A DNA stretch of 64,000 nucleotides from Hymenobacter lapidarius (GTDB taxonomy: Bacteria > Bacteroidota > Bacteroidia > Cytophagales > Hymenobacteraceae). Under the pieces are notes generated by a model. It saw only the letters and a program-made list of their open reading frames with translations. It had not been told where the DNA came from and searched no databases. Shown here piece after piece: positions 8,991-19,015 of this stretch. The stretch covers positions 1-64,000 of the forward strand of contig NZ_MDZB01000068.1 in the NCBI RefSeq assembly GCF_001816145.1. The letters are read 5' to 3'. Position 1 is the first letter of the stretch, and every line of letters starts with the position of its first letter. A program made the translations under genes and the position numbers.

Positions 8991-10442
8991 GTGCAAACTC
9001 CCGATTCCCCCGCCGCTGGCGCTGGCGCCCAAGGCCCCGCCGCTGCCAAAGCCGACCTCCAATTTTCTGATTTCGCCCTCTCGCCCGCCCTGCTGGCCGG
9101 GGTGGCCGAGCTAAATTTCACCCAGCCCACGGCGGTACAGCAGCTGGTGCTGGCCCCCGCCCTCGAAGGCCAGGACGTGGCCGGCCAGGCACCTACGGGC
9201 TCGGGCAAAACTGCCGCTTACGGCCTCGCGGTGCTGCAGCAGGTAGACCCAACCTCGGCTACGGTGCAGGCCATTGTGCTGGTGCCTGCCCGCGAGCTGG
9301 TGCTGCAGGTGCGCGACGCGCTCCAGCGCCTGGGCAAGCATGTGCCCAACCTGCGCGTGGCCGGCTACTACGGCGGCCACGCCATGCGCGACGAGGTGAA
9401 GGGCCTCCAGCAAACCCCACAAGTAGTAGTGGCCACGCCCGGCCGCATGCTCGACCACCTGGAGCGCCGCACCATTATCCCCAACCGCCTCAAAGTGCTG
9501 GTGCTGGACGAAGCCGATAAGCTGTTGGAGCTAGGTTTTCAGGAAGAAATGGCCACCATCATCAGTCGCCTGCCGGTGCGCCGGCAAACGCTGCTGTTCT
9601 CGGCCACCATGCCCGACAAGGTGCTGACGCTGGTGCGCGAGTACCTCACCAAGCCCCGCGTGATGAACGTGGGCGGCTCCAATGCCACCACTCTGCCCGA
9701 GAGCCTGGTGCTGCGCGGCCACGTGGTGAACGCCGCCGACCAGAAGCCGGCCGCCCTGTTCCACCTCATCACCCGGCCCGACGCGGGCCGCTCGCTGGTA
9801 TTTGCCAACACCCGCGACCGGGTAGAGGAACTGACCCGCTTCCTGAAAGGCCGGGGCCTGGCCGCGGAGGCGCTGCACGGTAAAATGCTGCAGCCAGAGC
9901 GCGATAAATCCATGATGAAGCTGCGCAACGGCTCGGCTACCGTGCTGGTGGCCACCGACGTAGCCGCCCGCGGCCTCGACGTGAACGAGCTCGACACGGT
10001 GGTGCAGTTCGACCCGCCCCACGAGGCCGAGACCTTCCAGCACCGCGCCGGCCGCACCGCCCGGGCGGGCGCCGTGGGCACGGCCCACTTGCTGGTGACG
10101 CCCTACGAGCAGCAGAAAATCCAGAACTGGCCCTCGGCTGCCTCGGTGCAGTGGGCCGGCATCCGACCGCCTGCCTTGCCCACCGCCCTGCCCAAGCCGC
10201 CGCGCCCAAGCACGGTGACGCTGCATATTTCGGCGGGCAAGCGCGAGAAAATCAGCGCCGGCGACCTGGTGGGCGCCTTTGTGAGCGTGGGTGGCCTGGA
10301 ACGCGACTCCGTGGGCCGCATCGAAGTATTCGACCACTACAGCTTCGTGGCCGTGCCCGAGGCGGTGGCCGAAGAAGTACTGGAGAAGATGCAGGGCGCG
10401 AAAGTGAAGGGCAAAAAAGTAAAAGTGGCCCTGGTGCGCTAG
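8991..10442 (+). CDS. DEAD-box RNA helicase, DbpA-like
   Basis: An ATP-dependent RNA helicase of about 483 residues. It has the Q motif region (FTQPTAVQQL), motif I APTGSGKTAAYG, Ia VPARELVLQV, Ib ATPGRMLDHL, motif II LDEADKLLELGF, III FSATMP, V VATDVAARGLDV and VI HRAGRTARAG. The last 75 residues after a Pro-rich linker (ISAGKREKISAGDLVGAFV ... VGRIEVFDHYSFVAVP) match the RNA-binding domain that DbpA uses to recognise 23S rRNA, so a ribosome-assembly role is likely. GTG 8991 was chosen because it lies directly after the promoter; upstream in-frame sequence overlaps that promoter. Confidence 0.9.
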   Translation: MQTPDSPAAGAGAQGPAAAKADLQFSDFALSPALLAGVAELNFTQPTAVQQLVLAPALEGQDVAGQAPTGSGKTAAYGLAVLQQVDPTSATVQAIVLVPARELVLQVRDALQRLGKHVPNLRVAGYYGGHAMRDEVKGLQQTPQVVVATPGRMLDHLERRTIIPNRLKVLVLDEADKLLELGFQEEMATIISRLPVRRQTLLFSATMPDKVLTLVREYLTKPRVMNVGGSNATTLPESLVLRGHVVNAADQKPAALFHLITRPDAGRSLVFANTRDRVEELTRFLKGRGLAAEALHGKMLQPERDKSMMKLRNGSATVLVATDVAARGLDVNELDTVVQFDPPHEAETFQHRAGRTARAGAVGTAHLLVTPYEQQKIQNWPSAASVQWAGIRPPALPTALPKPPRPSTVTLHISAGKREKISAGDLVGAFVSVGGLERDSVGRIEVFDHYSFVAVPEAVAEEVLEKMQGAKVKGKKVKVALVR

Positions 10443-10795
10443 TGACCGAAGCCGAGCCGGAACCGCAGAAGCTGTTGTTTATCTGCAGCCAGAATAAGTG
10501 GCGCAGCCTCACGGCCGAGCGCCTGTTTGATGACCACCTGCACTACGAAGCGCGCTCGGCCGGTACGGAGCCGGGCGCGCGGGTGCGGGTCACGGCGGGC
10601 CACATTGGCTGGGCCGAAATCATCTTTGTGATGGAGCGCCGGCACGCCGATAGAATCCAGGAGAAGTTTGCGGACGCGTTGCGGGGCAAGCCCGTGGTGG
10701 TGCTGCGCATTCCGGATAAGTACCAGTTTGGGGATAGCCACCTGGTGGCCTTGCTGCGGCAGAAACTGGTGGAGCATTTGGCGCTACTTTCGTAG
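10442..10795 (+). CDS. Small protein tyrosine phosphatase-like protein
   Basis: A 117-residue protein with the low-molecular-weight phosphatase P-loop near residue 15: ICSQNKWRSLTAE, which fits C-x5-R-S. GTG 10442 shares its G with the TAG stop of the helicase, so the two are probably translationally coupled. The family (COG4551-like) is annotated as predicted protein tyrosine phosphatase. A substrate cannot be deduced. Confidence 0.82.
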   Translation: MTEAEPEPQKLLFICSQNKWRSLTAERLFDDHLHYEARSAGTEPGARVRVTAGHIGWAEIIFVMERRHADRIQEKFADALRGKPVVVLRIPDKYQFGDSHLVALLRQKLVEHLALLS

Positions 10796-10814
10796 TTCTA
10801 CAAACTCGTTCTTG

Positions 10815-12110
10815 ATGATACCACGCTTACTGCTACTTCTACCATTTCTTTTTTCTTGCTCTTTCGACACCTGCGCCCAGGCCTTCGAGCCCGGCCTGCT
10901 GGTGCGCGCCAACGGCGATACGCTGCGAGGCGAAATTGAGAACGGTTTCTGGGTAGAATCGCCCACGTTTATTCGGTATCGTCCCACCCCGGCAAGCCCG
11001 GCGGAAATATTTAAACCCCGCCAGCTGCGGGCGGTTAGCTTTACCAATGGCCGCTTCTTCCGCTACGAGGCGCTACCCATTGACTACGCGGCTGACACCC
11101 GGCTCGAACGTATCGCAAACCGTAGCCTGCCCGATGTTAGAATTGATTCGCTGCTCGCCGAGGTACTGGTGGAAGGCCCCGCCACCCTGTTGCGGGTAGT
11201 GCGCCCCGGCAGCACCCATTACCTGCTCCTGCGTCCAGACCGTGCTACGCTCGATTTGAGTGCGCGGAAATACATGCGCAAGTCTGAAAATGGCACCATG
11301 ACGGTGGTTGAAGGCAATAATTACCGCGGTCAGCTGAGTGTTTTCTTCAAGGACTGCCCAGTGGCTAGCAGCATTGCCCAAACGGCCGCCTTTACCGCCA
11401 ACGGATTGGCCACCGTAGCCCAGGCTTATAATGAAACCTGCAGCCCCGGCCGGCAACCGGGTCGCAGCTGGCTTCAGCAGGCGATGCCACGGCGGGCAGT
11501 GGCCTGGCAGGGTGGCGTGTTGCTGGGCACGCGCTATAACCGCCTCCGTTATCCTTCGGAACTTGACGGGTCGTGCATCGACTGCCGGGTGCGCCCATTT
11601 GGGGGTTTTTACATGGAAATTCTGCAGCCCGGCCGCGCCTTCGCTTTTTACAGTGAGCTTAGCTTGAGCACTTTTCGAAGCAGGGAGCTGGTATTATCGC
11701 CCTCCGGCACCGCTGGAATTACCGACTACAACGGCTGGCTGGGCACTGCACGACTTGGTCTGCGCTATTTCTTTTTGCTGCCGCAGGAGCAGCAATTGCT
11801 TGTTGGCCTGGGTTACGAGCTTAATACGGCGTGGGTGCCGGGCCGCACGAACGCCAGGGTGCAGGTGCTCCTGCGTCCCGACCAGGATGTCTTTGGAGTA
11901 CCAGTAATTACACCCAATTTAAGCGTAGGCTGGCGCAGCCAACGCATTACCCTAAGCCTCGACGGCCAGATGTACTCCGGTGTAGAAAACCGTTTCTCAA
12001 AATACTTAGGCAATTTTGTCAGCTCCAATTTTGCGGTCCGGCTGAGTGCCGGCTATCGGCTGGGCCGCAACCCGGACGTGACTAAACCGAAGGCACCTGT
12101 CCGGCCCTGA
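10815..12110 (+). CDS. Secreted protein with a predicted outer-membrane beta-barrel region
   Basis: A 431-residue protein with a cleavable N-terminal signal (MIPRLLLLLPFLFSC ... CAQ). The first half is mixed, with RANGDTLRGEI, a motif frequent near the N-terminus of uncharacterised Hymenobacter envelope proteins. The second half (from about residue 235) has alternating aromatic beta strands such as GTARLGLRYFFLLP and SSNFAVRLSAGYRLG, as in small outer-membrane barrels. No specific family is recognised. It starts 19 bases after the phosphatase gene and may share its transcript. Confidence 0.7.
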   Translation: MIPRLLLLLPFLFSCSFDTCAQAFEPGLLVRANGDTLRGEIENGFWVESPTFIRYRPTPASPAEIFKPRQLRAVSFTNGRFFRYEALPIDYAADTRLERIANRSLPDVRIDSLLAEVLVEGPATLLRVVRPGSTHYLLLRPDRATLDLSARKYMRKSENGTMTVVEGNNYRGQLSVFFKDCPVASSIAQTAAFTANGLATVAQAYNETCSPGRQPGRSWLQQAMPRRAVAWQGGVLLGTRYNRLRYPSELDGSCIDCRVRPFGGFYMEILQPGRAFAFYSELSLSTFRSRELVLSPSGTAGITDYNGWLGTARLGLRYFFLLPQEQQLLVGLGYELNTAWVPGRTNARVQVLLRPDQDVFGVPVITPNLSVGWRSQRITLSLDGQMYSGVENRFSKYLGNFVSSNFAVRLSAGYRLGRNPDVTKPKAPVRP

Positions 12111-12146
12111 GCCAACTTCTGGCCCCTAGGACCGTTTAACCGGCGC

Positions 12147-13080
<934 letters not shown>

Positions 13081-13091
<11 letters not shown>

Positions 13092-13111
13092 GCGCAGCGA
13101 AGGACCTTGTC
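13081..13111 (+). repeat. Dispersed repeat unit (GTCATCCTGAGCGCAGCGAA type)
   Basis: A single copy of the GTCATxCTGAGCGCAGCxGAAG family also seen at 28042-28070, 28090-28189 and 35213-35310. It overlaps the last codons and stop of the M90 peptidase. Confidence 0.7.
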
Positions 13112-13233
13112 GCCGTTGAACGCCCCGTTATGACCTGATGCAACGCTATCAGTCAGCATGAAATGGCTTGGTCGGATGGCCTCTTTCAAAGGCAGGGTCA
13201 AGGCAAACGGACGCCAGCGCATTTATTTGCGGA

Positions 13234-15081
13234 ATGAAAACGCCCTTGCTTTCCATTCTCACGGCAGCCTTGCTCGCGGCCTGCGCTCCCACCGCAAAAA
13301 CGCCTGTGGCCACTGCCCCGGCAGCCACCACGGTACCGGCCGCCCCCGCCCCACCCGACTACCGCGCCCAGGCCGACCAGTTCCTGACCACCTACAACGC
13401 CGAATACGTGCGGCTGTACACGGCTTCCAGCGAAGCGGAATGGCGCTCGAACACCCACATTGTACCCGGCGACACGTCCAATGCCGGTGCCACCACCCGC
13501 GCCAACCAGCGCATGGCCGCCTTCACGGGCAGCACCGACAACATCCAGAAGCTACGGGAGCTGCTCGAGCACAAGGCCGACCTCTCCGAAATCCAGGTCA
13601 AGCAGCTACAAACAGCACTCTATAACGCTGCCAATAACCCCCAAACGGTGGCCGACGTGGTGAAGCGCCGCATCGGCGCCGAAGCGGCTCAGACGGAAAA
13701 ACTCTACGGTTTTGATTACAAGTACGCCGGAAAGTCGGTAACCACCAACGACCTCGACGAGCTGCTCCGCAACGAGAACAACCCCAAGAAGCGCCAAGCG
13801 GTGTGGGAGGCCAGCAAGGCCATTGGCCCCACTCTGAAAGACGGCCTGCTGAACCTGCGCGACCTGCGCAACCAGACCGTGCAGGCCCTGAGCTACCCCG
13901 ACTACTTCACCTACCAGGCATCGGACTGTGGCCTGAGCCGGGACGAAATGATGGCCCTGGTGCGGAAAATCAACACCGAGCTGCGCCCGCTTTACCGCGA
14001 ACTGCACACTTACGCCCGCTACGAGCTGGCCCGGAAATACAAGGTGAAGCAGGTGCCCGACTACCTGCCCGCCCACTGGCTGCCCAACCGCTGGGGCCAG
14101 GACTGGGGCTCAATGGTGGACGTAAAAGGCTTGAATCTGGACGCGGTGCTGGCCAAAAAAGGAGCCGAGTGGCAGGTGCAGCAGGGCGAGCGGTTCTACC
14201 AGAGCCTGGGCTTTCCGGCGTTGCCGGCCTCGTTTTACGAAAAGAGCAGCCTGTACCCGCTGCCTAAGGACGCGGCGTATAAGAAAAACAACCACGCCTC
14301 AGCCTGGCATCTCGACCTGAACAACGACCTGCGCAGCCTGATGAGCGTGGAGGCCAACACCGAATGGTACGAAACCTCGCACCACGAGCTGGGCCACATT
14401 TTCTACTACCAGACCTACACCAACCCCGACGTGCCGCCGCTGCTGCGCCAAGGCGCCAACCGCGCTTACCACGAAGCCATTGGTTCGATGATGGGCCTGG
14501 CCGCCAAGCAAAAGCCCTTTTTGGCGGGCCTGGGTTTGATTGACCCCAAAGTTAAAACCGATGAAACCCAGCAGCTGCTCAAGGAGGCGCTGAGCTACGT
14601 GGTGTTCATCCCCTTCGCCTCCGGCGTGATGAGCGAATGGGAAAACAGCTTTTACGGCGACCAACTGCCCGCCGACCAGCTCAACGCCAAGTGGTGGGCC
14701 CTGAGCAAGCAGTACCAGGGCATAGAGCCGCCCACCGCCCGCGGCGAAAACTACCTGGATGCCGCCACCAAAACGCACATCAACGACGACCCCGCGCAGT
14801 ACTACGACTACGCGCTGAGCTACGTCATCCTGTTCCAGTTGCACGACCACATTGCCAAAAACATTCTCAAGCAGGACCCGCACGCCACCAACTACTACGG
14901 CAACAAAGAAGTGGGCGACTTCCTGCGCGACATCATGCGCCCCGGCTCCAGCCGTGACTGGCGCGTGGTACTGAAAGAAAAAACCGGCGAAGACCTATCG
15001 GCCCGCGCCATGGTCGACTACTTCCAGCCCCTGATGACGTATCTGAAAGCCCAAAATAAGGGCCGGAAGTACACGATGTAA
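13234..15081 (+). CDS. M2 family dipeptidyl carboxypeptidase lipoprotein (ACE-like)
   Basis: A zinc metallopeptidase related to angiotensin-converting enzyme that removes C-terminal dipeptides, 615 residues. It has a lipoprotein signal peptide (LTAALLAAC, lipid-modified Cys near residue 16). The catalytic motif TSHHELGHIFYY contains HExxH near residue 387, and a downstream NRAYHEAIGSMMGLA provides the third ligand Glu. The ATG at 13234 is preceded by TTTATTTG (13222-13229), a near-match to the -7 box ending four bases upstream, so a leaderless mRNA is possible. It is probably exposed in the periplasm or at the cell surface. Confidence 0.93.
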   Translation: MKTPLLSILTAALLAACAPTAKTPVATAPAATTVPAAPAPPDYRAQADQFLTTYNAEYVRLYTASSEAEWRSNTHIVPGDTSNAGATTRANQRMAAFTGSTDNIQKLRELLEHKADLSEIQVKQLQTALYNAANNPQTVADVVKRRIGAEAAQTEKLYGFDYKYAGKSVTTNDLDELLRNENNPKKRQAVWEASKAIGPTLKDGLLNLRDLRNQTVQALSYPDYFTYQASDCGLSRDEMMALVRKINTELRPLYRELHTYARYELARKYKVKQVPDYLPAHWLPNRWGQDWGSMVDVKGLNLDAVLAKKGAEWQVQQGERFYQSLGFPALPASFYEKSSLYPLPKDAAYKKNNHASAWHLDLNNDLRSLMSVEANTEWYETSHHELGHIFYYQTYTNPDVPPLLRQGANRAYHEAIGSMMGLAAKQKPFLAGLGLIDPKVKTDETQQLLKEALSYVVFIPFASGVMSEWENSFYGDQLPADQLNAKWWALSKQYQGIEPPTARGENYLDAATKTHINDDPAQYYDYALSYVILFQLHDHIAKNILKQDPHATNYYGNKEVGDFLRDIMRPGSSRDWRVVLKEKTGEDLSARAMVDYFQPLMTYLKAQNKGRKYTM

Positions 15082-15093
15082 TAACCGGCATTT

Positions 15094-15144
15094 GGGCCAT
15101 AAAAGAGGGCGTTCTACTGAGTGGGACGCCCTCTTTTATGGCCC
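15094..15144. terminator. Bidirectional terminator between convergent genes
   Basis: A perfect 19-bp stem (15094-15112 with 15126-15144) with A/T-rich segments inside the arms. It separates the M2 peptidase from the converging hydrolase. Confidence 0.8.
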
Positions 15145-15167
15145 AGATACGCTGTGTAATTGCGTTT

Positions 15168-16721
15168 TTATTGTACTTCCGTTTGCTGCAGAACCCAGTC
15201 GCGTACTGCTTCCAGCATGACGCCGGAAATGACGGGGTCCACGTTGGCGTTGGCGTTTGGTAGCATTTCCGCCGCTGGCTTTTGGAACCAGTGGTTCACG
15301 CTGGACAAGCGGCGGGCCACGACCTGCTTGTTTGTTTTCAAGCCTTTTTCGAGGGCGCTCAGGTTGGCCACGGCGTTGACCTCCGGGTCGTCGGTTCCGT
15401 TGAGGAGCAGCACGGGGCACTGCACCTCGGCCAGAGCAGCCTGGGGGTCAAACCGGAGGTAGTCGCGCGACCACGGCGTGGTGAGCTCGGTGGCGCGGGT
15501 GCGGGCAATGGCGGGGTCCTGGTTTGGGTAGCGCTGACGCAACATGTTCACCACAATGGCCTGCGCCTGGTCATTGTTGGCCGTTTGCCGCACTATCTCC
15601 AGCATGTTCCGCCGGAACTTAAGCGTGGCGGCCTGCTGCTTGCGCTCCTCGTTCTTGAATTTGAGGCGCTGCTGGGTGATGTAGGTTTCCACCTGCGCGG
15701 CGTTGGAGCCACTGGTGCGGAGCTTGGCGGCTTTGTCGAGCACCTCGGCCCAGGCCTGGCGCCGCGCTGCGCCGGCCCGGGCGGTATCGGCGGGGCTGGC
15801 TTCGGGCTCGGGTTGGCTGGCCAGCAGGTCCATCCCCGGCAGGCCCGAAGCGGCCAGGGTTATCACATAGCTGGGCGGCACGGGCCGCGCAGCGGCCAGC
15901 AAGGCAATGTTGCCGCCTTCCCCGTGCCCAATCAGGCCCGTGCGGGCCGGGTCGATGTTAGGGCGCACTCGCAAAAAGGTGAGGGCGGCCTGGGCGTCAC
16001 GCAGCAGGTCGGCGGAGGTGGCCAGGCTGGCATCGCCGCTGGACTGGCCCACGCCCCGGTCGTCGAGGCGCAGCACGGCAATGCCTTGGCGCGCCAGCAC
16101 CTGCGACATGTCTCCGAAAAACCGGTAGTTTCCCACGCGGGCGTCGCGGTCGTGCCGGCCCATATCGGAAAGCAGCAGCACCGCTGGAAACGGCCCGACG
16201 CCATCCGGAATGCTAAGGGAGCCCGCCAGCTGCACATCGCCCGGCTGGCTGGTTATTTTCACCTGTTCGGTGTGGTAGGTGGTGGCGGCCAGGGCCGGCT
16301 TGCTGGCGGCAAACGTGGCCGGGGCCTCTCCCACCACCCGGCTCAGCCGCAGCGGCACCCGCAGCCCGGGCTGTGCCCAGGTACCGCGCAGCTCCTGCCC
16401 GTCTGGGGTGGGCAGGCACACAAACCGACAATCAGAAGCGGCCGAAAAAAACACCACGCTGTCGCCCCGAAACGTGACCGACGCCGGGATGCGGTTCAGG
16501 CGCTTCGCCGATAAGTCCAGGGTAGCCAGCAGCTTATTAGCCCCTGGCCGAATGATAGTAATCTGAATGGGCAGGCTGCCACCGGGAATAGCCAAAGGCC
16601 CTTTCCAGACGCCGGCCAGCTCCGGGCCATTCACCGGGGCTGTCTGCCCCACGGCATCGACGGCCAGCAGCCAACTGCCCAACGCCCACACCCCCAGAAT
16701 ACCGAAGCCACGTTGTAGCAT
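15168..16721 (-). CDS. Alpha/beta hydrolase family protein with altered nucleophile elbow
   Basis: A 517-residue exported protein (signal peptide, residues 1-25). Residues 30-130 form a DUF3887-like or immunoglobulin-like N-terminal region, and the rest is an alpha/beta hydrolase: PFPAVLLLSDMGRHDRD (oxyanion region), RLDDRGVGQS, a nucleophile-elbow position reading GLIGHGEGG near residue 265, an acid region LLNGTDDPEV, and a C-terminal His in SSVNHWF. In related Bacteroidota hydrolases the elbow reads GHSEGG, so the catalytic Ser appears replaced by Gly. The protein is either catalytically dead or carries a consensus error at that codon. Confidence 0.8.
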   Translation of the reverse strand: MLQRGFGILGVWALGSWLLAVDAVGQTAPVNGPELAGVWKGPLAIPGGSLPIQITIIRPGANKLLATLDLSAKRLNRIPASVTFRGDSVVFFSAASDCRFVCLPTPDGQELRGTWAQPGLRVPLRLSRVVGEAPATFAASKPALAATTYHTEQVKITSQPGDVQLAGSLSIPDGVGPFPAVLLLSDMGRHDRDARVGNYRFFGDMSQVLARQGIAVLRLDDRGVGQSSGDASLATSADLLRDAQAALTFLRVRPNIDPARTGLIGHGEGGNIALLAAARPVPPSYVITLAASGLPGMDLLASQPEPEASPADTARAGAARRQAWAEVLDKAAKLRTSGSNAAQVETYITQQRLKFKNEERKQQAATLKFRRNMLEIVRQTANNDQAQAIVVNMLRQRYPNQDPAIARTRATELTTPWSRDYLRFDPQAALAEVQCPVLLLNGTDDPEVNAVANLSALEKGLKTNKQVVARRLSSVNHWFQKPAAEMLPNANANVDPVISGVMLEAVRDWVLQQTEVQ

Positions 16722-16792
16722 AACGCTTTACTAAAATGCCCCACCGATTTGTGGGAAACATTTCTATTCATAAATAACAACCCCAGCCTGCA

Positions 16793-17788
16793 CTAGGGCA
16801 GCAGCACGCGGTCGATGACGTGCACCACGCCGTTGGTGCACTGCACGTCGGGAATCACCATGTTGGCCACGGCCGTCCCGTTGCCGGCCCCTTTCACGGT
16901 GAGCACGCCGTTGTTGAAAGCCCCGAACGCTACGGGGTCGCCGCCGGCCGAGGCCACCGTGCTCCCGTTGGGCAGCTCCGAGGTGAACTTGCCACCCTGC
17001 GCGCCGCCCACCACGTGGTTGAGCAGCACTTTGGTCACCGTGGCCACGGGCAGCTTGCGGATGTCGCTGGGCTGGTTGAGGGGCACGCCCAGCAGCACGC
17101 CCAGGTCCTTGAAGGCCTGGTTGGTGGGGGCAAATACGGTGAGGGGCGCGCTGCCCGGCGAGCCCGTGAGGGCGCCCGTCAGGTTGGCGTATATCACCGC
17201 CTCTACCAGGAAGGTCAGCTCAGGCTTCACGAATACCTTGGCGCTCTGCAGGGCCAGGGCCGAATTCAGCACATCGGCGCCGGTAGCGAGCAGCACCTTG
17301 TCGATGGGGTGAATGAGGCCGTTGGCGGCGCGCACGTCGGTAGCCAGAATCTTGGAGCCGTTGACGTACAGGGTGCCATCGGCCCGGCGAATGATGCGCC
17401 GCTGCGGCCCCAACGCCGAGGGCGAGGACGTGCCGGACGCGAGGCCACTGCTGGGCAGCGAACCACTGAAGACATGGTACAACAAGGTGTTGCGCAGAAA
17501 CGGCTGCTGCAACGCGGTCAGGTCCTGCGCGGTGTTCAGGCCCAGGCGCGCGAACGCCTCGTTGGTGGGCGCAAACACAGTGTAGTTGCCTTGGGGGTCG
17601 TTCGGGTTTTTGTTGCCGAGCAGCACGGCCACGTCCCCGCGCAAAGCAGCATCTTCCAGGGTTTGAAAATCGGGGTTGCTGACCGCAATATTTGTGATAG
17701 ACGGGTCAACTTTTTCATTTTTTGCGCAGCCTCCCAGTACGAGTAAGCTCAACGCTAATGCGGCAGACAATTGGTAATATTTTTTCAT
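16793..17788 (-). CDS. Two-domain fasciclin (FAS1) lipoprotein
   Basis: A 331-residue lipoprotein (LSLLVLGGC, lipid-modified Cys near 20) with two FAS1 adhesion domains. Each has the H1/H2 signatures: NYTVFAPTNEAFARLG with NGLIHPIDKVLL in the first, and PLTVFAPTNQAFKDLG with NGVVHVIDRVLLP in the second. FAS1 domains mediate cell-surface or matrix contacts. ATG 17788 (MKKYYQL) gives a proper signal peptide; an upstream in-frame start does not. Confidence 0.92.
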   Translation of the reverse strand: MKKYYQLSAALALSLLVLGGCAKNEKVDPSITNIAVSNPDFQTLEDAALRGDVAVLLGNKNPNDPQGNYTVFAPTNEAFARLGLNTAQDLTALQQPFLRNTLLYHVFSGSLPSSGLASGTSSPSALGPQRRIIRRADGTLYVNGSKILATDVRAANGLIHPIDKVLLATGADVLNSALALQSAKVFVKPELTFLVEAVIYANLTGALTGSPGSAPLTVFAPTNQAFKDLGVLLGVPLNQPSDIRKLPVATVTKVLLNHVVGGAQGGKFTSELPNGSTVASAGGDPVAFGAFNNGVLTVKGAGNGTAVANMVIPDVQCTNGVVHVIDRVLLP

Positions 17789-17997
17789 CCGGTAAAAAGT
17801 TGTGTTTGTCGAGACATTCCATCCATTCGCCTCAAACTCCTGAATACAAACGTGTTTATAGTGCCCCTGGATTGCGCTAAGGTAAATCCGGAAGCCTAAT
17901 CTCAGCCGTAAATTGCCGGACAAAACACCCGCAGGTATTGCGTTTCGCACTCAATCCGAGTGCCCATAATTGTTACTTTTCTTTTATTCTCTTTTTT

Positions 17998-18903
17998 ATG
18001 CAAAAATTTTCCGCACTGCTTTTTGGAACAGTTTTATTGGCGGGTACGGCTTCATCGGTGCAGGCCCAGAGCCTGGTGAGCGGGTTCATGTCGGGCAAGG
18101 GCCACGGCTCGGTGGTAGTATCGGGCACCACGGAGCGCTACGAAACGGTGTACCTGGCGCCCGATAAGATTGACGGCGTACCCATTTTTCAGGAAGTGCG
18201 CGTCAATTCCGTGAACCTCTACGCTACGTATGGCCTCAGCGACAAGATTGACGCTATTGTGAGCCTGCCCTACATCCAGTCCAAGGGCAAGGCCATGAGC
18301 ACCGTCATCAACGACCTGGACGCGCTGTACCCCGACGCGGGCTACGCCAACGTGCGGCAGGGCCTGCAGGACATCACGGGCCTGCTCAAGTTCAAGTCCT
18401 ACAGCCGCGAAATTGGCGGCAGCATCATCGATTTACTGGGCGTGGTGAGCTTCAGCACTCCCATGAGCAACTACCAGACAAACACTGGCTACGGCTACAT
18501 CATCGCCATTGGCAACCGGGCTACCAAGTACACGGCCTCGGGCGTTACCCACCTTAAAACCAGCTCCGGGGTGTTTGCCACGGGCCAGGTAGGCTACAGC
18601 CTGCGCACCGGCCTGGTGCCCAACGCCCTGGTAGGCGAAGCCAAAGTGGGCTACGCCGGCCCCAAGACCTACATCGAAGGCTTCGCCTCGTTTCAGGAAT
18701 CGAACGGCGGCACCGACATTTCGCAGGAAGGCTTCACTGGCTTTTTCCCCTCCACCCGCGTCAATTTCCTCCGGCTGGGCGCCAGTTTCTACCGCCCCCT
18801 GGCCAAAGGCGTGGGCGTGGTGCTGGGCGCCAGCACCTACGTAGCGGGCCGCAACATTGGCAAGTCGACTGGCTATTCGGCAGGCATTTCCTACAACTTT
18901 TAA
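17998..18903 (+). CDS. Outer-membrane beta-barrel protein, uncharacterised
   Basis: A 301-residue protein with a Sec signal (MQKFSALLFGTVLLAGTASSVQA). The mature part is a set of amphipathic beta strands ending in YSAGISYNF, the aromatic C-terminal residue typical of outer-membrane barrels. It resembles transporter-like barrel proteins of unknown substrate. It is transcribed divergently from the fasciclin lipoprotein, and a terminator follows. Confidence 0.75.
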   Translation: MQKFSALLFGTVLLAGTASSVQAQSLVSGFMSGKGHGSVVVSGTTERYETVYLAPDKIDGVPIFQEVRVNSVNLYATYGLSDKIDAIVSLPYIQSKGKAMSTVINDLDALYPDAGYANVRQGLQDITGLLKFKSYSREIGGSIIDLLGVVSFSTPMSNYQTNTGYGYIIAIGNRATKYTASGVTHLKTSSGVFATGQVGYSLRTGLVPNALVGEAKVGYAGPKTYIEGFASFQESNGGTDISQEGFTGFFPSTRVNFLRLGASFYRPLAKGVGVVLGASTYVAGRNIGKSTGYSAGISYNF

Positions 18904-18962
18904 GCCTGATTAATCCACCTGCATCAAGTTGCTTTGTGCTTCTTTAGCACCCCTGGGACAAC

Positions 18963-18991
18963 AAAAGGCCGGATAGTATCCGGCCTTTTTT
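18963..18991 (+). terminator. Terminator after the barrel protein gene
   Basis: A stem AAAGGCCGGA/TCCGGCCTTT with a 5-base loop, followed by T residues. It may also serve the converging pirin gene. Confidence 0.85.
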
Positions 18992-19015
18992 ATTGAACAA
19001 CTACGAGAATAACCC

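Noticed and set aside
15282..16514. Long plus-strand open frame opposite the hydrolase gene
   Set aside because: It is a shadow of the minus-strand hydrolase; high GC makes long antisense frames common and its translation has no family features.
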